Shown here: positions 33,690 through 43,008 of the stretch, piece after piece
Layout of the letters: each line of letters opens with the position of its first letter
Numbering within the stretch: position 1 is the first letter of the stretch
Origin: Panulirus ornatus
Taxonomy: Eukaryota; Arthropoda; Malacostraca; Decapoda; Palinuridae
Direction: 5' to 3'
Length of the DNA stretch: 64,000 nt
Assembly: GCF_036320965.1 (NCBI RefSeq)
Contig: NC_092270.1
Span: forward strand, 16,844,908 to 16,908,907
Notes under the pieces: model-generated
The model's database searches: none
Told to the model about the DNA's origin: nothing
The model's input: the letters and a program-made list of their open reading frames with translations, nothing else
Made by a program: the position numbers and the translations under genes

Positions 33690-34181
33690 TGAAAGATATT
33701 TGGGTTGAGAATAAATCTTTGAGACACTATGGAAAACAAATGTATAACAAGCAATGCAACAGTATGAAGCTTTGCTATGGGATCTACTGTAATGCCCTTA
33801 AAACATTTTGTATATTCAATATGTTTGGTGCAATTTTTGGTACAGTACTTTCAGAGTGAACTTAGTGCAAGGTTTTCATACAGCAGGTACATTAAAGGAA
33901 AGAGCTTAAATCCAGCAATAATTATTCTATTCTTCCATATCTAAAATTTCTTCTTACTACTTACTCATACATACATTTCTAGAAGATACTTTTACAGTAA
34001 ACTTTAACCCTCAAAGCTCTACTTATTATAATTTCTTGTTTATGACTTTTGTGGCAGTTTTAAAGGCACCAAATACAGCCCTTTTCAAGCAGTCCACAAT
34101 TACTTTTCCAATCTCTTAATAAAATTAGGACAAAAAAAAGTAGTACATGGCTAAGGTAAGACAAATTCAGGATATAATGTT

Positions 34182-34379
34182 TTTTTATTTATTATTTTGC
34201 TTTGTCGCTGTCTCCCGCATTAGCGAGGTAGCACAAGGAAACAGACAAAAGAATGGCCCAACCCACCCACATACACATGTATATACATACACATCCACAC
34301 ACGCAAATATACATAACTATACATCTCAATGTATACATATATATACACACACAGACATATACATATATACACATGTACA
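34182..34379 (-). mobile_element. RTE-A 3' UTR fragment (long class), cut by the next insertion
   Basis: The minus-strand tail (tttgtcgctgtctcccgcat..) plus the TA-rich spacer of the long 3' UTR ends abruptly at acatgtaca. In the duplicate at 39711-39908 the rest of the same UTR resumes beyond the inserted copy, so this piece is the left part of an RTE-A element interrupted by the plus-strand copy that follows. Its right part is missing here. Confidence 0.75.
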
Positions 34380-36592
34380 GTGATGGATTGCGCAAAAGAT
34401 GCTTGTGGCATGAGAAGAGTGGGAGGTGAGTTGATGAGAAATAGTAGTAGTGGTGGGATGAAGAAGTAAGAGTATTAGTGAAAGAGAAGAGAGAGGCATT
34501 TGGACGATTTTTGCAGGGAAAAAATGCAATTGAGTGGGAGATGTATAAAAGAAAGAGACAGGAGGTCAAGAGAAAGGTGCAAGAGGTGAAAAAAAGGGCA
34601 AATGAGAGTTGGGGTGAGAGAGTATCATTAAATTTTAGGGAGAATAAAAAGATGTTCTGGAAGGAGGTAAATAAAGTGCGTAAGACAAGGGAGCAAATGG
34701 GAACTTCGGTGAAGGGCGCAAGTGGGGAGGTGATAACAAGTAGTGGTGATGTGAGAAGGAGATGGAGTGAGTATTTTGAAGGTTTGTTGAATGTGTTTGA
34801 TGATAGAGTGGCAGATATAGGGTGTTTTGGTCGAGGTGGTGTGCAAAGTGAGAGGGTTAGGGAAAATGATTTGGTAAACAGAGAAGAGGTAGTGAAAGCT
34901 TTGCGGAAGATGAAAGCCGGCAAGGCAGCAGGTTTGGATGGTATTGCAGTGGAATTTATTAAAAAAGGGGGTGACTGTATTGTTGACTGGTTGGTAAGGT
35001 TATTTAATGTATGTATGACTCATGGTGAGGTGCCTGATGATTGGCAGAATGCGTGCATAGTGCCATTGTACAAAGGCAAAGGGGATAAGAGTGAGTGCTC
35101 AAATTACAGAGGTATAAGTTTGTTGAGTATTCCTGGTAAATTATATGGGAGGGTATTGATTGAGAGGGTGAAGGCATGTACAGAGCATCAGATTGGGGAA
35201 GAGCAGTGTGGTTTCAGAAGTGGTAGAGGATGTGTGGATCAGGTGTTTGCTTTGAAGAATGTATGTGAGAAATACTTAGAAAAGCAAATGGATTTGTATG
35301 TAGCATTTATGGATCTGGAGAAGGCATATGATAGAGTTGATAGAGATGCTCTGTGGAAGGTATTAAGAATATATGGTGTGGGAGGCAAGTTGTTAGAAGC
35401 AGTGAAAAGTTTTTATCGAGGATGTAAGGCATGTGTACGTGTAGGAAGAGAGGAAAGTGATTGGTTCTCAGTGAATGTAGGTTTGCGGCAGGGGTGTGTG
35501 ATGTCTCCATGGTTGTTTAATTTGTTTATGGATGGGGTTGTTAGGGAGGTAAATGCAAGAGTTTTGGAAAGAGGGGCAAGTATGAAGTCTGTTGGGGATG
35601 AGAGAGCGTGGGAAGTGAGTCAGTTGCTGTTCGCTGATGATACAGCGCTGGTGGCTGATTCATGTGAGAAACTGCAGAAGCTGGTGACTGAGTTTGGTAA
35701 AGTGTGTGGAAGAAGAAAGTTAAGAGTAAATGTGAATAAGAGCAAGGTTATTAGGTACAGTAGGGTTGAGGGTCAAGTCAACTGGGAGGTGAGTTTGAAT
35801 GGAGAAAAACTGGAGGAAGTGAAGTGTTGTAGATATCTGGGAGTGGATCTGGCAGCGGATGGAACCATGGAAGCGGAAGTGGATCATAGGGTGGGGGAGG
35901 GGGCGAAAATTCTGGGGGCCTTGAAGAATGTGTGGAAGTCGAGAACATTATCTCGGAAAGCAAAAATGGGTATGTTTGAAGGAATAGTGGTTCCAACAAT
36001 GTTGTATGGTTGCGAGGCATGGGCTATGGATAGAGTTGTGCGCAGGAGGATGGATGTGCTGGAAATGAGATGTTTGAGGACAATGTGTGGTGTGAGGTGG
36101 TTTGATCGAGTGAGTAACGTAAGGGTAAGAGAGATGTGTGGAAATAAAAAGAGCGTGGTTGAGAGAGCAGAAGAGGGTGTATTGAAGTGGTTTGGGCACA
36201 TGGAGAGGATGAGTGAGGAAAGATTGACCAAGAGGATATATGTGTCGGAGGTGGAGGGAACAAGGAGAAGAGGGAGACCAAATTGGAGGTGGAAAGATGG
36301 AGTGAAAAAGGTTTTGTGTGATCGGGGCCTGAACATGCAGGAGGGTGAAAGGAGGGCAAGGAATAGAGTGAATTGGAACGATGTGGTATACCGGGGTTGA
36401 CGTGCTGTCAGTGGATTGAGTCAAGGCATGTGAAGCGTCTGGGGTAAGCCATGGAAAGCTGTGTAGGTATGTATATTTGCGTGTGTGGACGTATGTATAT
36501 ACATGTGTATGGGGAGGGTTGGGCCATTTCTTTCGTCTGTTTCCTTGCGCTACCTCGCAAACGCGGGAGACAGCGACAAAGTATAATAAAAA
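34380..36592 (+). mobile_element. RTE-A copy, 5'-truncated, inserted into an RTE-A 3' UTR
   Basis: Starts inside the post-APE linker (codons for MDCAKDACGMRRVGG) and runs to a complete young 3' UTR and A-run. A 1-bp deletion near 34440 breaks the first 30 codons from the rest. It is the paralogue of the copy at 39909, through segmental duplication. Confidence 0.85.
34478..36400 (+). CDS. RTE-A reverse transcriptase, APE-less but RT and C-terminus open
   Basis: A 640-codon open frame covering the linker, complete RT motifs (FMDLEKAYDRVD, GLRQGCVMSPWLF, FADD) and the intact C-terminus with WFGHMERMSEERLTKRIY, the RRRGRPNWRWKDG basic stretch and the native end VVYRG. It lacks the whole APE domain and has no native start, so it cannot be an autonomous element. 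One substitution (CCRYLGV for CFRYLGV) distinguishes it from neighbours. The end of this frame shows what the frameshifted copy at 30521 has lost. Expression is unlikely unless driven from outside. Confidence 0.7.
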   Translation: MKEKREAFGRFLQGKNAIEWEMYKRKRQEVKRKVQEVKKRANESWGERVSLNFRENKKMFWKEVNKVRKTREQMGTSVKGASGEVITSSGDVRRRWSEYFEGLLNVFDDRVADIGCFGRGGVQSERVRENDLVNREEVVKALRKMKAGKAAGLDGIAVEFIKKGGDCIVDWLVRLFNVCMTHGEVPDDWQNACIVPLYKGKGDKSECSNYRGISLLSIPGKLYGRVLIERVKACTEHQIGEEQCGFRSGRGCVDQVFALKNVCEKYLEKQMDLYVAFMDLEKAYDRVDRDALWKVLRIYGVGGKLLEAVKSFYRGCKACVRVGREESDWFSVNVGLRQGCVMSPWLFNLFMDGVVREVNARVLERGASMKSVGDERAWEVSQLLFADDTALVADSCEKLQKLVTEFGKVCGRRKLRVNVNKSKVIRYSRVEGQVNWEVSLNGEKLEEVKCCRYLGVDLAADGTMEAEVDHRVGEGAKILGALKNVWKSRTLSRKAKMGMFEGIVVPTMLYGCEAWAMDRVVRRRMDVLEMRCLRTMCGVRWFDRVSNVRVREMCGNKKSVVERAEEGVLKWFGHMERMSEERLTKRIYVSEVEGTRRRGRPNWRWKDGVKKVLCDRGLNMQEGERRARNRVNWNDVVYRG

Positions 36593-36626
36593 AAAAAAAA
36601 AATAAATAAATATATATATATATAGA

Positions 36627-36666
<40 letters not shown>

Positions 36667-36670
36667 TTTT
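36591..36670. repeat. A-run, (TA)n and T-run between inverted RTE-A copies
   Basis: The A-rich tail of the plus copy, an imperfect TA repeat, and a ~20-nt T-run (the A-tail of the following minus copy) are juxtaposed. This is tail-to-tail joining of two RTE-A copies. Confidence 0.85.
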
Positions 36671-39146
36671 ATACTTTGTCGCTGTCTCCCGCGTCTGCGA
36701 GGTAGCGCAAGGAAACAGACGAAAGAAATGGCCCAACCCCCCCCCCCCCATACACATGTACATACACATGTCCACACACGTGTATACATACCTACACAGC
36801 TTTCCATGGTCCACCCCAGACGCCTCACATGCCTTGATTCACTCCACTGACAGCACGTCAACCCCTGTATAACACATCGCTCCAATTCACTCTATTCCTT
36901 GCCCTCCTTACACCCTCCTGCATGTTCAGGCCCCGATCACACAAAATCTTTTTCACTCCATCTTTCCACCTCCAATTTGGTCTCCCTCTTCTCCTCGTTC
37001 CCTCCACCTCCGACACATATATCCTCTTGGTCAATCTTTCCTCACTCATTCTCTCCATGTGCCCAAACCATTTCAAAACACCCTCTTCTGCTCTCTCAAC
37101 CACGCTCTTTTTATTTCCACACATCTCTCTTACCCTTACGTTACTTACTCGATCAAACCACCTCACACCACACATTGTCCTCAAACATCTCATTTCCAGC
37201 ACATCCATCCTCCTGCGCACAACTCTATCCATAGCCCACGCCTCGCAACCATACAACATTGTTGGAACCACTATTCCTTCAAACATACCCATTTTTGCTT
37301 TCCGAGATAATGTTCTCGACTTCCACACATTTTTCAAGGCTCCCAAAATTTTCGCCCCCTCCCCCACCCTATGATCCACTTCCGCTTCCATGGTTCCATC
37401 CGCTGACAGATCCACTCCCAGATATCTAAAACACTTCACTTCCTCCAGTTTTTCTCCATTCAAACTTACCTCCCAATTGACTTGACCCTCAACCCTACTG
37501 TACCTAATAACCTTGCTCTTATTCACATTTACTCTTAACTTTCTTCTTCCACACACTTTACCAAACTCAGTCACCAGCTTCTGCAGTTTCTCACATGAAT
37601 CAGCCACCAGCGCTGTATCATCAGCGAACAACAACTGACTCACTTCCCAGGCTCTCTCATCCCCAACAGACTTCATACTTGCCCCTCTTTCCAGGACTCT
37701 TGCATTCACCTCCCTAACAACCCCATCCATAAACAAATTAAACAACCATGGAGACATCACACACCCCTGCCGCAAACCTACATTCACTGAGAACCAATCA
37801 CTTTCCTCTCTTCCTACACGTACACATGCCTTACATCCTCGATAAAAACTTTTCACTGCTTCTAACAACTTGCCTCCCACACCATATATTCTTAATACCT
37901 TCCACAGAGCATCTCTATCAACTCTATCATATGCCTTCTCCAGATCCATAAATGCTACATACAAATCCATTTGCTTTTCTAAGTATTTCTCACATACATT
38001 CTTCAAAGCAAACACCTGATCCACACATCCTCTACCACTTCTGAAACCGCACTGCTCTTCCCCAATCTGATGCTCTGTACATGCCTTCACCCTCTCAATC
38101 AATACCCTCCCATATAATTTACCAGGAATACTCAACAAACTTATACCTCTGTAATTTGAGCACTCACTCTTATCCCCTTTGCCTTTGTACAATGGCACTA
38201 TGCACGCATTCCGCCAATCCTCAGGCACCTCACCATGAGTCATACATACATTAAATAACCTTACCAACCAGTCAACAATACAGTCACCCCCTTTTTTAAT
38301 AAATTCCACTGCAATACCATCCAAACCTGCTGCCTTGCCGGCTTTCATCTTCCGCAAAGCTTTTACTACCTCTTCTCTGTTTACCAAATCATTTTCCCTA
38401 ACCCTCTCACTTTGCACACCACCTCGACCAAAACACCCTATATCTGCCACTCTGTCATCAGACACATTCAACAAACCTTCAAAATACTCATTCCATCTCC
38501 TTCTCACATCACCACTACTTGTTATCACCTCCCCATTTACGCCCTTCACTGAAGTTCCCATTTGCTCCCTTGTCTTACGCACCCTATTTACCTCCTTCCA
38601 GAACATCTTTTTATTCTCCCTAAAATTTACTGATAGTCTCTCACCCCAACTCTCATTTGCCCTTTTTTTCACCTCTTGCACCTTTCTCTTGACCTCCTGT
38701 CTCTTTCTTTTATACTTCTCCCACTCAATTGCATTTTTTCCCTGCAAAAATCGTCCAAATGCCTCTCTCTTCTCTTTCACTAATACTCTTACTTCTTCAT
38801 CCCACCACTCACTACCCTTTCTAAACAGCCCACCTCCCACTCTTCTCATGCCACAAGCATCTTTTGCGCAATCCATCACTGATTCCCTAAATACATCCCA
38901 TTCCTCCCCCACTCCCCTTACTTCCATTGTTCTCACCTTTTTCCATTCTGTACACAGTCTCTCCTGGTACTTCCCCACACAGGTCTCCTTCCCAAGCTCA
39001 CTTATTCTCACCACCTTCTTCACCCCAACATTCACTCCTCTTTTCTGAAAACCCATACTAATCTTCACCTTAGCCTCCACAAGATAATGATCAGACAACC
39101 CTCCAGTTGCACCTCTCAGCACATTAACATCCAAAAGTCTCTCTTT

Positions 39147-39150
<4 letters not shown>
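36671..39150 (-). mobile_element. RTE-A copy, 5'-truncated, minus strand, longest RT frame
   Basis: Runs from the truncation inside the APE end (codons AKERLLDVN at 39150) to a young short 3' UTR with a long C-run (36737-36749) and T-run. Both flanks are TA repeat, so target-site duplication is unreadable. It has no equivalent in the paired segment at 39214-42120 and therefore sits at the junction of the duplication. Confidence 0.85.
36858..39134 (-). CDS. RTE-A reverse transcriptase with only the end of APE (758 codons open)
   Basis: Open from the last APE motif (LSDHYLVEAKVKI; Ser-Asp-His retained) through the linker and all RT motifs (FMDLEKAYDRVD, RQGCVMSPWLF, FADD) to the native C-terminus ending LYRG. 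Differences from the 30521 copy are scattered single residues (for example LSADGT for LAADGT, EGVRRA for EGERRA). Absence of the APE core and of any native start makes it non-autonomous. Its openness indicates recent insertion. Confidence 0.7.
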   Translation of the reverse strand: MDVNVLRGATGGLSDHYLVEAKVKISMGFQKRGVNVGVKKVVRISELGKETCVGKYQERLCTEWKKVRTMEVRGVGEEWDVFRESVMDCAKDACGMRRVGGGLFRKGSEWWDEEVRVLVKEKREAFGRFLQGKNAIEWEKYKRKRQEVKRKVQEVKKRANESWGERLSVNFRENKKMFWKEVNRVRKTREQMGTSVKGVNGEVITSSGDVRRRWNEYFEGLLNVSDDRVADIGCFGRGGVQSERVRENDLVNREEVVKALRKMKAGKAAGLDGIAVEFIKKGGDCIVDWLVRLFNVCMTHGEVPEDWRNACIVPLYKGKGDKSECSNYRGISLLSIPGKLYGRVLIERVKACTEHQIGEEQCGFRSGRGCVDQVFALKNVCEKYLEKQMDLYVAFMDLEKAYDRVDRDALWKVLRIYGVGGKLLEAVKSFYRGCKACVRVGREESDWFSVNVGLRQGCVMSPWLFNLFMDGVVREVNARVLERGASMKSVGDERAWEVSQLLFADDTALVADSCEKLQKLVTEFGKVCGRRKLRVNVNKSKVIRYSRVEGQVNWEVSLNGEKLEEVKCFRYLGVDLSADGTMEAEVDHRVGEGAKILGALKNVWKSRTLSRKAKMGMFEGIVVPTMLYGCEAWAMDRVVRRRMDVLEMRCLRTMCGVRWFDRVSNVRVREMCGNKKSVVERAEEGVLKWFGHMERMSEERLTKRIYVSEVEGTRRRGRPNWRWKDGVKKILCDRGLNMQEGVRRARNRVNWSDVLYRG

Positions 39151-39213
<63 letters not shown>
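39151..39213. repeat. (TA)n microsatellite at segmental-duplication junction
   Basis: About 31 TA dinucleotides lie between the truncated 5' end of the minus RTE-A copy and the second copy of the attcatgaaag segment. Confidence 0.9.
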
Positions 39214-39218
<5 letters not shown>

Positions 39219-42120
39219 TGAAAGATATTTGGGTTGAGAATAAATCTTTGAGGCACTATGGAAAACAAATGTATAACAAGCAATGCAACAGTATGAAGCT
39301 TTGCTATGGGATCTACTGTAATGCCCTTAAAACATTTTGTATATTCAATATGTTTGGTGCAATTTTTGGTACAGTACTTTCAGAGTGAACTTAGTGCAAG
39401 GTTTTCATACAGCAGGTACATTAAAGGAAAGAGCTTAAATCCAGCAATAATTATTCTATTCTTCCATATCTAAAATTTCTTCTTACTATTTACTCATACA
39501 TACATTTCTAGAAGATACTTTTACAGTAAACTTTAACCCTCAAAGCTCTACTTATTATAATTTCTTGTTTATGACTTTTGTGGCAGTTTTAAAGGCACCA
39601 AATACAGCCCTTTTCAAGCAGTCCACAATTACTTTTCCAATCTCTTAATAAAATTAGGACAAAAAAAAGTAGTACATGGCTAAGGTAAGACAAATTCAGG
39701 ATATAATGTTTTTTTATTTATTATTTTGCTTTGTCGCTGTCTCCCGCGTTAGCGAGGTAGCACAAGGAAACAGACAAAAGAATGGCCCAACCCACCCACA
39801 TACACATGTATATACATACACATCCACACACGCAAATATACATAACTATACATCACAATGTATACATATATATACACACACAGACATATACATATATACA
39901 CATGTACAGTGATGGATTGCGCAAAAGATGCTTGTGGCATGAGAAGAGTGGGAGGTGGGTTGATTAGAAAGGGTAGTGAGTGGTGGGATGAAGAAGTAAG
40001 AGTATTAGTGAAAGAGAAGAGAGAGAGGCATTTGGACGATTTTTGCAGGGAAAAAATGCAATTGAGTGGGAGATGTATAAAAGAAAGAGACAGGAGGTCA
40101 AGAGAAAGGTGCAAGAGGTGAAAAAAAGGGCAAATGAGAGTTGGGGTGAGAGAGTATCATTAAATTTTAGGGAGAATAAAAAGATGTTCTGGAAGGAGGT
40201 AAATAAAGTGCATAAGACAAGGGAGCAAATGGGAACTTCGGTGAAGGGCGCAAGTGGGGAGGTAATAACAAGTAGTGGTGATGTGAGAAGGAGATGGAGT
40301 GAGTATTTTGAAGGTTTGTTGAATGTGTTTGATGATAGAGTGGCAGATATAGGGTGTTTTGGTCGAGGTGGTGTGCAAAGTGAGAGGGTTAGGGAAAATG
40401 ATCTGGTAAACAGAGAAGAGGTAGTGAAAGCTTTGCGGAAGATGAAAGCCGGCAAGGCAGCAGGTTTGGATGGTATTGCAGTGGAATTTATTAAAAAAGG
40501 GGGTGACTGTATTGTTGACTGGTTGGTAAGGTTATTTAATGTATGTATGACTCATGGTGAGGTGCCTGAGGATTGGCGGAATGCATGCATAGTGCCATTG
40601 TACAAAGGCAAAGGGGATAAGAGTGAGTGCTCAAATTACAGAGGTATAAGTTTGTTGAGTATTCCTGGTAAATTATATGGGAGGGTATTGATTGAGAGGG
40701 TGAAGGCATGTACAGAGCATCAGATTGGGGAAGAGCAGTGTGGTTTCAGAAGTGGTAGAGGATGTGTGGATCAGGTGTTTGCTTTGAAGAATGTATGTGA
40801 GAAATACTTAGAAAAGCAAATGGATTTGTATGTAGCATTTATGGATCTGGAGAAGGCATATGATAGAGTTGATAGAGATGCTCTGTGGAAGGTATTAAGA
40901 ATATATGGTGTGGGAGGAAAGTTGTTAGAAGCAGTGAAAAGTTTTTATCGAGGATGTAAGGCATGTGTACGTGTAGGAAGAGAGGAAAGTGATTGGTTCT
41001 CAGTGAATGTAGGTTTGCGGCAGGGGTGTGTGATGTCTCCATGGTTGTTTAATTTGTTTATGGATGGGGTTGTTAGGGAGGTAAATGCAAGAGTTTTGGA
41101 AAGAGGGGCAAGTATGAAGTCTGTTGGGGATGAGAGAGCTTTGGAAGTGAGTCAGTTGTTGTTCGCTGATGATACAGCGCTGGTGGCTGATTCATGTGAG
41201 AAACTGCAGAAGCTGGTGACTGAGTTTGGAAAAGTGTGTGGAAGAAGAAAGTTAAGTGTAAATGTGAATAAGAGCAAGGTTATTAGGTACAGTAGGGTTG
41301 AGGGTCAAGTCAATTGGGAGGTGAGTTTGAATGGAGAAAAACTGGAGGAAGTGAAGTGTTTTAGATATCTGGGAGTGGATCTGGCAGCGGATGGAACCAT
41401 GGAAGCGGAAGTGGATCATAGGGTGGGGGAGGGGACGAAAATCCTGGGGGCCTTGAAGAATGTGTGGAAGTCGAGAACATTATCTCGGAAAGCAAAAATG
41501 GGTATGTTTGAAGGAATAGTGGTTCCAACAATGTTGTATGGTTGCGAGGCGTGGGCTATGGATAGAGTTGTGCGCAGGAGGATGGATGTGCTGGAAATGA
41601 GATGTTTGAGGACAATGTGTGGTGTGAGGTGGTTTGATCGAGTGAGTAACGTAAGGGTAAGAGAGATGTGTGGAAATAAAAAGAGCGTGGTTGAGAGAGC
41701 AGAAGAGGGTGTTTTGAAGTGGTTTGGGCACATGGAGAGGATGAGTGAGGTAAGATTGACCAAGAGGATATATGTGTCGGAGGTGGAGGGAACAAGGAGA
41801 AGAGGGAGACCAAATTGGAGGTGGAAAGATGGAGTGAAAAAGATTTTGTGTGATCGGGGCCTGAACATGCAGGAGGGTGAAAGGAGGGCAAGGAATAGAG
41901 TGAATTGGAGCGATGTGGTATACCGGGGTTGACATGCTGTCAGTGGATTGAAGCAGGGCATGTGAAGCGTCTGGGGTAAACCATGGAAAGCTGTGTAGGT
42001 ATGTATATTTGCGTGTGTGGACGTATGTATATACATGTGTATGGGGGGGTTGGGCCATTTCTTTCGTCTGTTTCCTTGCGCTACCTCGCAAACGCGGGAG
42101 ACAGCGACAAAGTATAATAA
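39214..42120. repeat. Segmental duplication, copy 2 (partner 33685-36590)
   Basis: Colinear with 33685-36590: about 500 bp of non-repeat DNA, the inverted UTR fragment (39711-39908) and the plus-strand RTE-A copy (39909-42120). Homology ends in the A-run after the RTE-A tail. Confidence 0.85.
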
Positions 42121-42133
42121 AAAAAATATAATA
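39909..42133 (+). mobile_element. RTE-A copy nested in a host RTE-A 3' UTR
   Basis: 5'-truncated at the linker, exactly as the paralogue at 34380, with the young short 3' UTR and an aaaaaaaatataataaca end. A 2-bp insertion near 40021 separates the first ~40 codons from the main frame. Confidence 0.85.
40043..41932 (+). CDS. RTE-A reverse transcriptase, APE-less (629 codons open)
   Basis: Open from the linker (LQGKNAIEWEMYKRKRQ) through RT motifs A (FMDLEKAYDRVD), B (RQGCVMSPWLF) and C (FADD) to the native VVYRG end. The substitutions SEVRLTKR and GEGTKILG mark the lineage shared with the copy at 45318-47903. No start codon of its own and no endonuclease, so it is a truncated, non-autonomous copy. 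Confidence 0.7.
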   Translation: MQGKNAIEWEMYKRKRQEVKRKVQEVKKRANESWGERVSLNFRENKKMFWKEVNKVHKTREQMGTSVKGASGEVITSSGDVRRRWSEYFEGLLNVFDDRVADIGCFGRGGVQSERVRENDLVNREEVVKALRKMKAGKAAGLDGIAVEFIKKGGDCIVDWLVRLFNVCMTHGEVPEDWRNACIVPLYKGKGDKSECSNYRGISLLSIPGKLYGRVLIERVKACTEHQIGEEQCGFRSGRGCVDQVFALKNVCEKYLEKQMDLYVAFMDLEKAYDRVDRDALWKVLRIYGVGGKLLEAVKSFYRGCKACVRVGREESDWFSVNVGLRQGCVMSPWLFNLFMDGVVREVNARVLERGASMKSVGDERALEVSQLLFADDTALVADSCEKLQKLVTEFGKVCGRRKLSVNVNKSKVIRYSRVEGQVNWEVSLNGEKLEEVKCFRYLGVDLAADGTMEAEVDHRVGEGTKILGALKNVWKSRTLSRKAKMGMFEGIVVPTMLYGCEAWAMDRVVRRRMDVLEMRCLRTMCGVRWFDRVSNVRVREMCGNKKSVVERAEEGVLKWFGHMERMSEVRLTKRIYVSEVEGTRRRGRPNWRWKDGVKKILCDRGLNMQEGERRARNRVNWSDVVYRG

Positions 42134-43008
42134 ACATAATTCATACTGTCTGCCTTTATTCATTCCCATCTCCACCTCGCCACACATGGAATAACAACTC
42201 CTTCCCCCCTCATGTGTGCGAGGTAGCGCTAAGAAAAAACAACAAAGGCCCCATTCGTTCACACTCACTCTCTAGCTGTCATGTAATAATGCACCGAAAC
42301 CACAACTCCCTTTCCACCTCCAGGCCCCACACAACTTTCCATGGTTTACCCCAGACGCTTCACAGCACGTCGACCCTGGTATACCACATCGTTCCAATTC
42401 ACTCTATTCCTTGCACGCCTTTCACCCTCCTGCATGTTCAGGTCCCGATCACTCAAATTCTTTTTCACTCCATTGTTACACCTCCAATTTAGTCTCCCAC
42501 TTCTCCTCGTTCCCTCCACCTCTGACACATATAATCTCTTGGTCAATCTTTCCTCACTCATTTTCTCCATGTGACCAAACTATTTCAAAACACCCTCTTC
42601 TGCTCTCTCAACCACACTCTTTTTATTACCACACATCTCTCTTACCCTTACATTACTTACTCAATCACACTCCCTCACATCACACATTGTCCTCAAACAT
42701 CTCATTTCCAGCACATCCACCTTCCTGCGCACAACTCTATCCATAGCCCACGCCTCGCAACCATACAATATTGTTGGAGCCACTATTCCTTCAAACATAC
42801 CCATTTTTGCTTTCCAAAATAATGTTCTTGACTTCCACACATTCTTCAAGGATCCCAGAAGTTTCGCTCCCTCCCCCACCCTATGATTCACTTCCGCTTC
42901 CATGGTTCCATCCGCTGCCAAATCCACTCCCAGATATCTACAACATTTCACTTCCTCCAGTTTTTCTCCATTCAAACTTACCTCCCAACTGACTTAACCT
43001 TCAACCCT

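Larger units (their letters stand above)
33685..36590. repeat. Segmental duplication, copy 1 (partner 39214-42120)
   Basis: The ~500 bp starting attcatgaaagatatttggg, the following inverted RTE-A UTR fragment and the plus-strand RTE-A copy all recur at 39214-42120 with an offset of about 5,529-5,530 bp. The non-repetitive first 500 bp differ at only a few positions, so this is true duplication, not independent insertion. Both edges fall in AT/A-rich tracts at RTE-A ends. The first ~500 bp contain no recognisable gene. Confidence 0.85.

Noticed and set aside
34182..36592. Twin-priming inversion to explain the inverted UTR piece joined to the plus-strand copy
   Set aside because: In twin priming the inverted part comes from upstream of the junction. 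Here it is a 3' UTR of a different UTR class, and the duplicate at 39711-42134 shows it is the host element interrupted by insertion.
35948..36814. Long minus-strand frames (up to 288 codons) opposite RTE-A coding, recurring at 41480-42268, 34192-34923 and 38335-39048
   Set aside because: They recur at the same place in every RTE-A copy, are Ser/Pro/Thr/His-rich and have no domain. They are antisense shadows caused by the purine-rich sense strand.
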